Source of the DNA: DATJFQ01 sp035495555
Lineage (GTDB): Bacteria > Acidobacteriota > Vicinamibacteria > Vicinamibacterales > 2-12-FULL-66-21
Assembly: GCA_035495555.1 (NCBI GenBank)
Contig: DATJFQ010000052.1
Span: 1 to 51,123, forward strand
Reading direction: 5' to 3'
Length of the DNA stretch: 51,123 nucleotides
Position numbers and translations under genes: made by a program. The notes under the pieces are model-generated. The model made no database searches and was not told the DNA's origin. It saw only the letters and a list, made by a program, of their open reading frames with translations. This document shows positions 9,277 through 16,248 of this stretch, in pieces. The first letter of the stretch is position 1. Each line of letters starts with the position of its first letter.

Positions 9277-9335
9277 CGCCTCTCCTTATGGATCCGGAGT
9301 GCCTATATTAGACGTCGGCCGCGAGAAGTCGGATG

Positions 9336-9411
9336 GCGCGAGGGGCGAGGCGGGAGGCGGGAGGCGCGAGGCGCGAGGCGGGAGGCGCGATTGGGAGTTG
9401 GGAGTTGGGAG
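9336..9411 (+). repeat. Period-7 G-rich repeat tract (GGGAGGC then GGGAGTT)
   Basis: Degenerate copies of GGGAGGC/GCGAGGC (9336-9388) pass into three perfect GGGAGTT heptamers (about 9392-9412). The tract lies between the start of the permease gene and the stop of the HxlR gene. Four or more G3 runs on one strand could form a G-quadruplex. Related tracts lie at 10429, 26606 and 36352. Confidence 0.75.
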
Positions 9412-9828
9412 TTACCGCGATTCTCCTGACGCGGGACGTGGAGCGATGCCCACGAAGCCGGCGGGCGGACGCTTTGCGGTCCCGTCGACGTACATCTGCC
9501 CCCACTTGATCATTTCTTGAAGAATCGGCAGCAGGTCATAGCCCTTAGCAGTCAGGTAATACTCGTCGCGGGGCGGCCGCTCCTGATATCGCCGGCGCTC
9601 GAGCAGGCCGCGTTCTTCGAGGCGTTTCAGGCGTTCCGCCAGAATATTCGTGGAAATTCGCTCAGGGGACCCGAGAAAGTCGGCGAACCGGTGCTTGTCG
9701 TAGAAAAGCAGGTCGCGGATCACCAGTAACGTCCACGTATCGCCGATGAAATCGAGGCAGGCGGCGATCGGACAGGGCGAGCGGAGGTCGCCGCCGGTGA
9801 CGGCCGGGCGTCCTCGCGGAGCAGCCAT
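9412..9828 (-). CDS. HxlR-family winged-helix transcriptional regulator
   Basis: 138 aa. The HxlR core is complete: SPCPIAACLDFIGDTWTLLV, then the helix-turn-helix RFADFLGSPERISTNILAERLKRLEERGLLER, the wing with RDEYYLTAKGYDLLPIL, and the C-terminal dimer helix. Cys19 and Cys24 lie at the N-terminal position where redox-sensing family members (YodB/HypR type) carry their reactive cysteine. ATG 9828 is preferred over ATG 9843, because 9843 abuts the first operator palindrome and lacks a Shine-Dalgarno. It is divergent from the DinB-like gene at 9922 with two palindromes between them. It probably controls that gene and itself, possibly in response to electrophile or oxidative stress. Confidence 0.9.
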   Translation of the reverse strand: MAAPRGRPAVTGGDLRSPCPIAACLDFIGDTWTLLVIRDLLFYDKHRFADFLGSPERISTNILAERLKRLEERGLLERRRYQERPPRDEYYLTAKGYDLLPILQEMIKWGQMYVDGTAKRPPAGFVGIAPRPASGESR

Positions 9829-9846
9829 GCGACACTTTACCATGTC

Positions 9847-9863
9847 ACTTGCATGTTGCAAGT
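9847..9863. promoter_or_regulatory. Palindromic operator 1, proximal to the HxlR gene
   Basis: ACTTGCATGTTGCAAGT is a perfect 7-3-7 inverted repeat ending 19 nt upstream of the preferred regulator start. HxlR dimers bind palindromes of this size. It is closely matched by operator 2, 40 bp away. Confidence 0.7.
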
Positions 9864-9886
9864 CGCCTGGCATATAACGGGCTGTC

Positions 9887-9903
9887 ACTTGTATTGTGCA
9901 AGT
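9887..9903. promoter_or_regulatory. Palindromic operator 2, proximal to the DinB-like gene
   Basis: ACTTGTATTGTGCAAGT has the same layout as operator 1, with one mismatch between its arms. It ends 18 nt before the DinB-like start. Centre-to-centre distance to operator 1 is exactly 40 bp, about four helical turns, so two bound dimers would sit on the same DNA face. Confidence 0.7.
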
Positions 9904-9921
9904 CACAACCCGGAGGGAGTC

Positions 9922-10428
9922 ATGCTGCCATCCGCTCAGTCGCTCATCGCCGAACTCGATCGTGAAGCGCCAATCACGCGCCGTGTCCTCGAACGCGTGC
10001 CCGCGGACCGTTTCGACTGGCAGCCCCACCCCAAGTCGCTGACCGCCGGCCAACTGGCGCAGCACATCGCCGCCACCCCCGGCAATGTCGCGCGGCTCCT
10101 GAACGCTGACGGTCTCGATCTCTCGACGCGCCGCTTCGAATATCCGCCGAGCGAAGGGCCGGCCGCCCTGCTCGCCACGTTCGACGCCTCGATCGCCGCC
10201 GCCCGCGAGGCGCTGCGCGGCTTCGACGACGCGCGCGCCTCGGAACCGTGGCGCATGACCCTCGGCGACCGCGAGGTCGTCGCCATGCCGCGCATCAACG
10301 TGATGCGCACCATTGGTCTCAATCACTGGTACCACCATCGCGGCGAACTCGTCGTCTATTTGCGGCTGCTCGACGTGCCGGTGCCGATCGTCTACGGACG
10401 CAGCGCCGACGAGAGCCCGTTCTCCTAA
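9922..10428 (+). CDS. DinB-like metal-binding four-helix protein
   Basis: 168 aa, the usual length of the DinB/YfiT/mycothiol-dependent superfamily. The metal-binding triad is visible as His in AGQLAQHIAA (about residue 48) plus the two His of GLNHWYHHRGELVVYLR (about 133-140). The ATG at 9922 has a GGAGGGAG Shine-Dalgarno 5 nt upstream; the frame is open further upstream, but that part overlaps the operators. It is divergently transcribed from the HxlR regulator, with shared operators. Members of this fold include thiol-dependent transferases and hydrolases for toxic electrophiles. That is a plausible role with a Cys-containing regulator, but it is inferred. Confidence 0.85.
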   Translation: MLPSAQSLIAELDREAPITRRVLERVPADRFDWQPHPKSLTAGQLAQHIAATPGNVARLLNADGLDLSTRRFEYPPSEGPAALLATFDASIAAAREALRGFDDARASEPWRMTLGDREVVAMPRINVMRTIGLNHWYHHRGELVVYLRLLDVPVPIVYGRSADESPFS

Positions 10429-10473
10429 GCGAGGCGAGAGGCGGGAGGCGGGAGGCGCGGGGAGGCGCGAGGT
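10429..10473 (+). repeat. Period-7 G-rich repeat tract (GGGAGGC)
   Basis: Second tract of GCGAGGC/GGGAGGC units, starting directly after the stop codon of the DinB-like gene. It has the same unit as the tract at 9336 and lies about 1.1 kb away in the same orientation. Confidence 0.7.
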
Positions 10474-10505
10474 CGTGGCAGATTTTGCCATCTTGAACTC
10501 TGCCA

Positions 10506-10526
10506 GACGACGATGCCATCGTCGTC
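10506..10526 (+). promoter_or_regulatory. Perfect hairpin just before the recQ start
   Basis: GACGACGAT and ATCGTCGTC form a 9 bp perfect stem with a 3-nt GCC loop. It ends 3 nt before the recQ ATG at 10530 and covers the place where a ribosome-binding site would be. A weaker TGGCA/TGCCA stem lies about 35 nt upstream. It may limit translation initiation or be a protein-binding palindrome. Confidence 0.5.
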
Positions 10527-10529
10527 GTC

Positions 10530-11912
10530 ATGAGCGAGTTCACGACAGACGCCGTGCTCACGGCGTTGCAGACACACTTCGGGCATCAGAGGTTTCGTCC
10601 CGGCCAGCAGCCGATCATCGACGCTGTTCTCGGCGGCCGGGACGTGCTGGCGGTGATGCCGACCGGCTCCGGCAAATCGCTCGGCTATCAGTTGCCGGCG
10701 GTGATTCTCTCGGGTACGACCCTCGTGGTGTCGCCGCTCATCTCGTTGATGAAGGACCAGGTCGACGAGTTGAACCGGCGGGGCATCGTGTCCGGCGCGA
10801 TCCACTCGCTGCTCGACAGTACGGCTCGGAGGGACGTAGTCAACGCGGCGCGCCGCGGCGCGTTGCGGCTGCTCTACGTCGCGCCCGAGCGCTTTGGGTC
10901 GCCGGGATTCCTCGAACTCGTCGCGCAACTTCCGATCGCGCGGTTCGTGGTGGACGAAGCGCACTGCGTCTCGCAATGGGGGCATGACTTCCGTCCCGAC
11001 TACCGCCGCCTGCGCGCTGCCGCAGCGCGGTGCCGCGCCGGGCGCGACAACGGGGCACGGCCGCCGATGGCGGCGTTCACCGCCACTGCCACGCAGGAGG
11101 TGCGCGACGACATCGCGCAGCTTCTCGGCCTCGAGCAGCCGCGCATCCTCGTGGCCGGATTCGACCGGCCCAACATCTTCCTCCGCATCGAAACGGCGTA
11201 TGGAGAAGAGGACAAAGACCACATGCTGCCGTCGCTCGTGCGCGGCCGCCGCGCGATCGTGTACGCCGCGACGCGGAAGACCACCGAATCGGCAGCCGCG
11301 GTGTTGAGGGCGGCGGGCATCGAGGCAGAGGCATACCACGCGGGCATGAAAGACGATCAGCGCACGCGCGTTCAGGACGCCTTTGCCGCGGGCACGCTCC
11401 GCATCGTCTGCGCGACCAACGCCTTTGGGATGGGGATCGATCGTCCCGACGTCGACGCCGTCGTTCACTACGCCATTCCGGGCTCGGTCGAAGCGTACTA
11501 CCAGGAGATCGGCCGTGCCGGCCGCGACGGGCGACCGGCAACGGCGACACTGCTGTGGGACTGCGATGACGTCGCGACGCGGGCGTTCCTGATCGACAGC
11601 CCGCGGCGTGACAAGCCGGGACGTCGCGTCGAGCTCGATCCGCAGGAAGCGACGCGACGAAAGCAACTGGAACACCAGAAGCTCGAACGGATGGTCGAGT
11701 ACGCCGGGACCCGGACGTGCCTGCGCGCCGCGATTCTTCGGTATTTCGGCGACTCCGCTGCGAAGGATCGGTGCGGCTCGTGCGGCACCTGTACGCCGAA
11801 GCCGCCCATCGCACGACGGCGCGCGCGGCAGTTCTCGCGGCATGGCATGCGGCGCGTGGACTGGGACGAACGGGACCTCGAGCGGCTGCTGCAACGGCGC
11901 CACGACCGGTGA
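10530..11912 (+). CDS. recQ: Short RecQ-type ATP-dependent DNA helicase
   Basis: 460 aa. SF2 helicase motifs are in order: Walker A MPTGSGKS (TGSGKS at 45-50), SPLISLMKDQ, DEAH 142-145 in VVDEAHCVSQWGHDFRPDYRRL, FTATAT, then the second RecA lobe with FDRPNIF, YHAGM, TNAFGMGIDRPDV and QEIGRAGRDG. The C-terminus has the zinc-binding four-Cys pattern (RTCLRAAIL and CGSCGTC). The protein then ends about 40 residues later, so the RQC winged helix and HRDC domain of typical 600-aa RecQ are missing. It unwinds DNA 3' to 5' in recombination and repair. No frameshift is evident, so this looks like a natural short form rather than a broken gene. Confidence 0.92.
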   Translation: MSEFTTDAVLTALQTHFGHQRFRPGQQPIIDAVLGGRDVLAVMPTGSGKSLGYQLPAVILSGTTLVVSPLISLMKDQVDELNRRGIVSGAIHSLLDSTARRDVVNAARRGALRLLYVAPERFGSPGFLELVAQLPIARFVVDEAHCVSQWGHDFRPDYRRLRAAAARCRAGRDNGARPPMAAFTATATQEVRDDIAQLLGLEQPRILVAGFDRPNIFLRIETAYGEEDKDHMLPSLVRGRRAIVYAATRKTTESAAAVLRAAGIEAEAYHAGMKDDQRTRVQDAFAAGTLRIVCATNAFGMGIDRPDVDAVVHYAIPGSVEAYYQEIGRAGRDGRPATATLLWDCDDVATRAFLIDSPRRDKPGRRVELDPQEATRRKQLEHQKLERMVEYAGTRTCLRAAILRYFGDSAAKDRCGSCGTCTPKPPIARRRARQFSRHGMRRVDWDERDLERLLQRRHDR

Positions 11913-11928
11913 GCGCCGGATCCTCCTG

Positions 11929-11934
11929 TAGGAT
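11929..11934 (+). promoter_or_regulatory. Candidate -10 hexamer TAGGAT, 8 nt before a start codon
   Basis: TAGGAT ends 8 nt before the ATG at 11943 and is followed by GGGAGGG. Either the transcript is leaderless, or the hexamer is chance and the G-rich block is an unusually close ribosome-binding site. Confidence 0.3.
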
Positions 11935-11942
11935 GGGAGGGT

Positions 11943-14807
11943 ATGCGTTCACGCGCGCAAAGGATTTTCTGCGGCACCGCCGTTTTTCTCCTCACTACCT
12001 GCGTCGCCTTCGCCCAGCAGGCGCTGCCGGGCCGCGACACGTCGGCGGCGTCCGTCGCCTCGTATGCGCTGTCCCAGCAGATGCCGGTCGATCCCGAGGT
12101 CTCGCTCGGGACGCTGCCGAACGGGATGAAGTACTACGTCCGCGCGAACGCGAAGCCGGGCCGCCGGGCGGAGCTGCGGCTGGTCGTGAAGGCGGGATCG
12201 GTGCTCGAAGACGACGACCAGCGCGGGCTCGCGCACTTCGTCGAGCACATGCAGTTCGAGGGCACCAGCCACTTCCCGGGCCAGGGTGTCGTGCAGTTCC
12301 TCGGATCGCTCGGGCTGGGGCTCGGCGCCGACGCGAACGCCGCGACGAGCTACGACGATACGCAGTACACGCTGCGCGTTCCGACGGACGTGCCGGGCGC
12401 GCTCGATCGGGCGCTGCTGGTGCTTCAGGACTGGACCGGCGCGGCGACGTTCGACGCGGGCAGCATCGAACGCGAGCGCGGGATCGTGCTCTCGGAGTGG
12501 CGCGAGCATCTCGGCGCGGGCGAGCGCACGATGGACAAGATTCACCAGGTGCAGCTCGAGGGCTCCCGCTACGCGGACCGTCCGCCGATCGGGAGCCCGG
12601 ACGTCATTCAGCACGCGCAGCGCGATCAGCTGATGCGCTTCTACCGCGACTGGTATCGGCCCGACCTGATGGCCGTCATCGCCGTCGGAGACTTCGATCG
12701 CGACGCCGTGGTCGCGATGATCAAACAGCACTTCTCGTCGCTCACGGATCCGGCGCCTGAGCGGCCGCGGCCGCAGTTCGACGTCCCCGAACATCCTGGA
12801 ACGCGATTCACGATCGTGACCGATAAGGAGACCACGAACACGGCCGTCGAGCTGAGCGATCTCCGGCCCGCCCGGAACCAGGCGACGGTCGGCGGCTACC
12901 GCGACATCATGCTGGATCAGTTGTTTGCCGCGATGCTCGGTTCGCGCCTCGACGAGTTGACCCAGAACGCCAACCCTCCGTTCCTCCGCGCGGCCGCGGA
13001 CCGCAGCCTGTTCCCGATGCCGCGCACGAAAGACGAGGCGATCCTGCAGGCGCTGGTTTCGCCCGACGGGATTTCCCGCGGCCTCGACGCGCTCGTCACC
13101 GAGGTCCAGCGCGTCGCGCAATTCGGGTTCACCGCGTCCGAGCTCGGGCGCGCGAAGCAGGCGATGATGGTCGGCTACGAACGCGTGGTCACGGAGAGCC
13201 CAGACCGTGAATCAGCCAGCCGGGCCGACGAGTACACGCGCAACTTCCTCGAAGGCGAGGCGCTGCCGACGATCTGGCAGGAGCTGGCATTCCACCGCCG
13301 CTTCATGCCGGAGGTGACGCTGGCCCAGATCAACGCGCTCACGGCAGACTGGTTTCCCGAACGCAACCGCCTCGTCGTCGTCGCGGCACCGGAGACCACA
13401 GGCGTCGTGCTGCCCACCGACACGCAGCTCGCGCAGGTGGTGAAGGAAGCGGCCACGAAGAAACTGCAGCCGTACGTCGATACCGCGGCCGGCGAGTCCC
13501 TGATGAGCACGCCGCCGCAGCGCGGATCCATCGTGAAGACGACCGACCGTCCCGGAGGCGTGATCGAATGGACGCTCTCGAACGGCGCGACCGTTGTCTT
13601 GAAGCCGACGAAGCTCAAAGAAGATCAGATTCTCTTTCGCGCCACCGCACCCGGCGGCGCATCCCTCGCATCCGATGCCGATTTCATCGAGGCGCGCGTG
13701 GCAGACGACGTGATTTATGCGGGGGGCGCCGGGAAGTACAGCGCGGTCATGCTCGACAGGTTGTTGACCGGCAAGGCGGTCGTGGTCCGGCCGTTCATAG
13801 GCGAGCTGGACGAGGGGATGGCGGGCGGCAGCACGCCTGAAGACCTCGAGTCGATGTTTCAGTTGCTCTACTTGCGATTCACCGAACCGCGCGCGGACCC
13901 GACCGCGTTTGCCGCCATGGCGGCTCAGGCGAAAGGGCTGCTGGCGAACCAGCTTGCGAGCCCTGACGTCGTCTTCAATCAGGCCGTCGACGCCGCGTTG
14001 ACCCGGAACAGCGCGAGGCGTCAGCCGGAAACGCCGTCGACGGTGGACCAGTGGAATCTCGCCAAATCGCTTGCGTTCTACAAGGCGCGTTTTGCCGACG
14101 CCAGCAACTTCACGTTTGTGTTCGTCGGGAGCTTCACGCCGGACATGATGAAGCCGTTTGTCGAGACGTACGTGGCGAGCCTGCCGGCGACACACGCGCA
14201 GGAGACGTGGCGCGACGAGAACATCTCGCCGCCGGACGGGGTGGTCGACAAGAAGGTCGAGAAGGGGATCGCTCCAAAAAGTGAAGTGGCGATCGTCTTC
14301 TCGGGTCCGTTCACGTACGACGATCGGCATCGGCTCGCGCTCCGCGCCATGTCGATGGTGTTGCAGTCGCGGCTGTTCGATTCGATCCGGCAGGAACTCG
14401 GCGGCACTTACAGCATCGACGTGACACCGGACACCGACAAATTCCCGCGTCCCACTTACAAAGTGCGCATTGAATGGGCTTGCGATCCGCAGCGCACCGA
14501 CAGCCTGGTGCAGCGGGTGTTCGATGAACTGGATTTCGTCCGCAACACGAGGCTCACGCGCACGCAGATGGACCTGGTGCACCAGGCGCTCCAGCGTGAC
14601 TTCGAGATGAACAGCCAGGACAACGGGTATCTGTTGAATCAGATCTCGCGCAAGTACGAAGACGGTGATGCGGCTGGCGTGGGCGCCGTGTTCGACGTGC
14701 CGCAGCGAGTGATGGCGCTCACGGCCGATGACATCCAGCAGGCCGCCCAGTCCACCCTCGACATGAATCGCTACGTGAAGGTCACGTTGATGCCCGAAGG
14801 TCGATAG
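11943..14807 (+). CDS. Exported M16 zinc metallopeptidase (PqqL-like, two M16 halves)
   Basis: 954 aa. The signal peptide is at 1-24, ending CVAFAQ. The N-terminal M16 domain has the inverted zinc motif HFVEH (H98, E101, H102) in RGLAHFVEHMQFEGT and a later SEWREH segment supplying the distal Glu region. A second, catalytically empty M16 half covers about 510-954 and includes the family SIRQELGGTYS-type pattern near its end. The size and the GLAHFVEHM and HFPGQGVVQFL sequences match the PqqL-type periplasmic proteases that digest peptides or small proteins inside a clam-shell chamber. It is monocistronic: it starts 30 bp after recQ and faces the anti-sigma gene. Substrate unknown. Confidence 0.92.
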   Translation: MRSRAQRIFCGTAVFLLTTCVAFAQQALPGRDTSAASVASYALSQQMPVDPEVSLGTLPNGMKYYVRANAKPGRRAELRLVVKAGSVLEDDDQRGLAHFVEHMQFEGTSHFPGQGVVQFLGSLGLGLGADANAATSYDDTQYTLRVPTDVPGALDRALLVLQDWTGAATFDAGSIERERGIVLSEWREHLGAGERTMDKIHQVQLEGSRYADRPPIGSPDVIQHAQRDQLMRFYRDWYRPDLMAVIAVGDFDRDAVVAMIKQHFSSLTDPAPERPRPQFDVPEHPGTRFTIVTDKETTNTAVELSDLRPARNQATVGGYRDIMLDQLFAAMLGSRLDELTQNANPPFLRAAADRSLFPMPRTKDEAILQALVSPDGISRGLDALVTEVQRVAQFGFTASELGRAKQAMMVGYERVVTESPDRESASRADEYTRNFLEGEALPTIWQELAFHRRFMPEVTLAQINALTADWFPERNRLVVVAAPETTGVVLPTDTQLAQVVKEAATKKLQPYVDTAAGESLMSTPPQRGSIVKTTDRPGGVIEWTLSNGATVVLKPTKLKEDQILFRATAPGGASLASDADFIEARVADDVIYAGGAGKYSAVMLDRLLTGKAVVVRPFIGELDEGMAGGSTPEDLESMFQLLYLRFTEPRADPTAFAAMAAQAKGLLANQLASPDVVFNQAVDAALTRNSARRQPETPSTVDQWNLAKSLAFYKARFADASNFTFVFVGSFTPDMMKPFVETYVASLPATHAQETWRDENISPPDGVVDKKVEKGIAPKSEVAIVFSGPFTYDDRHRLALRAMSMVLQSRLFDSIRQELGGTYSIDVTPDTDKFPRPTYKVRIEWACDPQRTDSLVQRVFDELDFVRNTRLTRTQMDLVHQALQRDFEMNSQDNGYLLNQISRKYEDGDAAGVGAVFDVPQRVMALTADDIQQAAQSTLDMNRYVKVTLMPEGR

Positions 14808-14835
14808 CGGTACTGCGCCCGGCTTGCTGCGCGGG

Positions 14836-15585
14836 CTATTTCTGAATCGTCACGAACTGCTGCAATTCGGCCTCGTTCAGATCCGACACCGCCCACAACG
14901 ACATGCCGCCGCGCGTCCAGTGCACGACGTGGAAGCCGCGCACCGTTTCGGTTGTCGGCGGCACCTCGCGGTCGGCGGCCGGCCACACGAAGACATTGAT
15001 CGCGTGTTTCCGCCGTGTGTACACGAGGGCGGCCACGCGGCGTCCGTCTACGTAGTCGACACGCCCGCCCTGCAGCGGAAAGCCCTCCGACGCAAGGTCG
15101 ACGACCGGCGGCGAGAAGTCCAGCTTGCCAAGGAACCACGGTTTGACCGCGTGCTGGTCCGTGGATGCCACATCGAACAGCCGATCGGCCATGAGCGCGC
15201 GTACGTGTTGGTCGACGACTTCCGTCGCGATCAGCGCCGTTCGTCGTCCATCCTCTCTGGTTCCTCGTGCGTCTGGCAAGGCTCGGAACTTTGGAGCCAG
15301 CAGCGCTCCCGCCGAAAGAGCCAGCAGCATCGTAGCGGCCATTCCGATGAGGCGCGGCGTGATCCGGCGCCGGCGGACACTCGAGGAAACCGAAGCCCTC
15401 AGCGTTGCCGGGGCCGCGTAGTACGGGGCGCGGCGGACCAGACGCGAAAGCGTTTCCGCCCGCGACAACTGCTCACCGCAGCCGCTGCAGCCGGCGGCGT
15501 GTTCGGCGAATTCGGCCGCGGCAGCCTCGTCGAGTTCGTGATCGAGATACGGCGCGAGCAGCCGTTCGCACTCGACGCAGGTCAC
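14836..15585 (-). CDS. Membrane anti-sigma factor with zinc-finger (ZAS) N-terminus
   Basis: 249 aa. The cytoplasmic anti-sigma domain holds the H-x3-C-x2-C signature (H29, C33, C36 in HAAGCSGC). One membrane helix lies at about 75-98 (IGMAATMLLALSAGALLAP). The remaining 150 residues are extracytoplasmic and resemble no fold I can name. The ATG overlaps the sigma gene stop by 4 bp, so the two are translationally coupled. It should hold the sigma factor inactive until an envelope signal releases it. It is convergent with the M16 protease gene, only 28 bp away. Confidence 0.9.
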   Translation of the reverse strand: MTCVECERLLAPYLDHELDEAAAAEFAEHAAGCSGCGEQLSRAETLSRLVRRAPYYAAPATLRASVSSSVRRRRITPRLIGMAATMLLALSAGALLAPKFRALPDARGTREDGRRTALIATEVVDQHVRALMADRLFDVASTDQHAVKPWFLGKLDFSPPVVDLASEGFPLQGGRVDYVDGRRVAALVYTRRKHAINVFVWPAADREVPPTTETVRGFHVVHWTRGGMSLWAVSDLNEAELQQFVTIQK

Positions 15586-16136
15586 GGCCGTTCTCCTGGA
15601 GAGCCGAAGACGCCGAGCAGCGGCACCAGCCGCTCGCGCGCGCGGGACAGGCGTGACATCACCGTGCCGATCGGTGCGTCGATCACATTCGCAATCTCTT
15701 TGTACGACATCCCTTCGATCTCGCGCAGCACCAGCACTTCGCGGAAGTCGGGCGGCAGCGCCGCGATGGCACGCCGCACACCGTCAGTGGCCTCGCGGCG
15801 CATCAACAGCACCTCCGGGTCGACGCCCTCGTCTGGCACCTGCTCGATGGCGGTGTCGTCCTGCTCGACACGTGTCTTCCGGCCGGCCATGCGGCCGTAC
15901 CACGCGTTCCGGACAATCGCGAGCAGCCACGGACGCGCATCCATGCCGCGCAGCGTCGAAAAGAAGCGGAAGGCGCGCAGATACGCGTCCTGGACGACGT
16001 CCTCCGCATCCGAGTCGTTGTTGGTCAGCCAGCGCGCATAGTTGAACGCCGCGTCCAGGTGCGGCAGCATGACGTCTTCGAACGTCCGGGCCGTCGCGAA
16101 CGCCGGCGCGGCCGCGTTGATTTCGAGTCCCTTCAC
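15582..16136 (-). CDS. ECF RNA polymerase sigma factor
   Basis: 184 aa. Region 2 contains HLDAAFNYARWLTNNDSDAEDVVQDAYLRAFRFF with the standard DAED motif. Region 4 contains LPPDFREVLVLREIEGMSYKEIANVIDAPIGTVMSRLSRARERL. It is followed by its anti-sigma gene with a 4 bp overlap. The start shown is GTG 16136, which has AGGAGG only 2 nt upstream; ATG 16070 is a possible shorter start. The predicted promoter at 16146-16174 would begin transcription almost at the GTG, giving a leaderless message. The gene faces the metallophosphatase-cupredoxin gene across a 112 bp gap with a matching promoter on each strand. It therefore probably controls both itself and that gene. Confidence 0.9.
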   Translation of the reverse strand: MKGLEINAAAPAFATARTFEDVMLPHLDAAFNYARWLTNNDSDAEDVVQDAYLRAFRFFSTLRGMDARPWLLAIVRNAWYGRMAGRKTRVEQDDTAIEQVPDEGVDPEVLLMRREATDGVRRAIAALPPDFREVLVLREIEGMSYKEIANVIDAPIGTVMSRLSRARERLVPLLGVFGSPGERP

Positions 16137-16145
16137 ATCCTCCTA

Positions 16146-16174
16146 GAAGACCCGAACCGGTGCCTTTTTATTCC
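16146..16174 (-). promoter_or_regulatory. ECF-type promoter for the sigma/anti-sigma operon
   Basis: Read on the minus strand: GGAATAA (16174-16168), a 16 bp spacer, then GTCTTC (16151-16146). The GGAAT -35 and (G/A)TCT -10 are typical of ECF sigma promoters. The element is mirrored with the same spacing on the other strand at 16189-16217. Confidence 0.6.
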
Positions 16175-16188
16175 CGGGGTTGCCGAGA

Positions 16189-16217
16189 GGAATAAGCAGG
16201 CCGTCAGGCGCATCTCC
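16189..16217 (+). promoter_or_regulatory. ECF-type promoter for the metallophosphatase-cupredoxin gene
   Basis: GGAATAA (16189-16195), a 16 bp spacer, then ATCTCC (16212-16217). It has the same -35 and spacing as the divergent promoter of the sigma gene. A start near 16224 leaves a 25 nt leader containing the GGGAGGA ribosome site of the GTG start at 16249. Confidence 0.6.
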
Positions 16218-16248
16218 CTCCATGAAACCAATCATGGGAGGAATACAG

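Noticed and set aside
9336..9411. Possible CRISPR array in the short tandem repeats
   Set aside because: Units are 7 bp with no unique spacers between them and no cas genes nearby; it is a simple tandem repeat.
10425..11903. A 492-codon minus-strand open frame opposite recQ
   Set aside because: recQ motifs on the plus strand are complete and in order; the antisense product has no recognisable motif.
11700..11912. recQ as a frameshifted pseudogene because RQC/HRDC domains are missing
   Set aside because: The zinc-binding Cys cluster is intact, the reading frame ends cleanly, and no continuation of RecQ sequence is seen in other frames before the M16 gene.
14808..14835. Rho-independent terminator between the M16 protease and anti-sigma genes
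   Set aside because: Only a 5 bp GCCCG/CGGGC stem with a 10-nt loop and no U-tract could be found, too weak to call.
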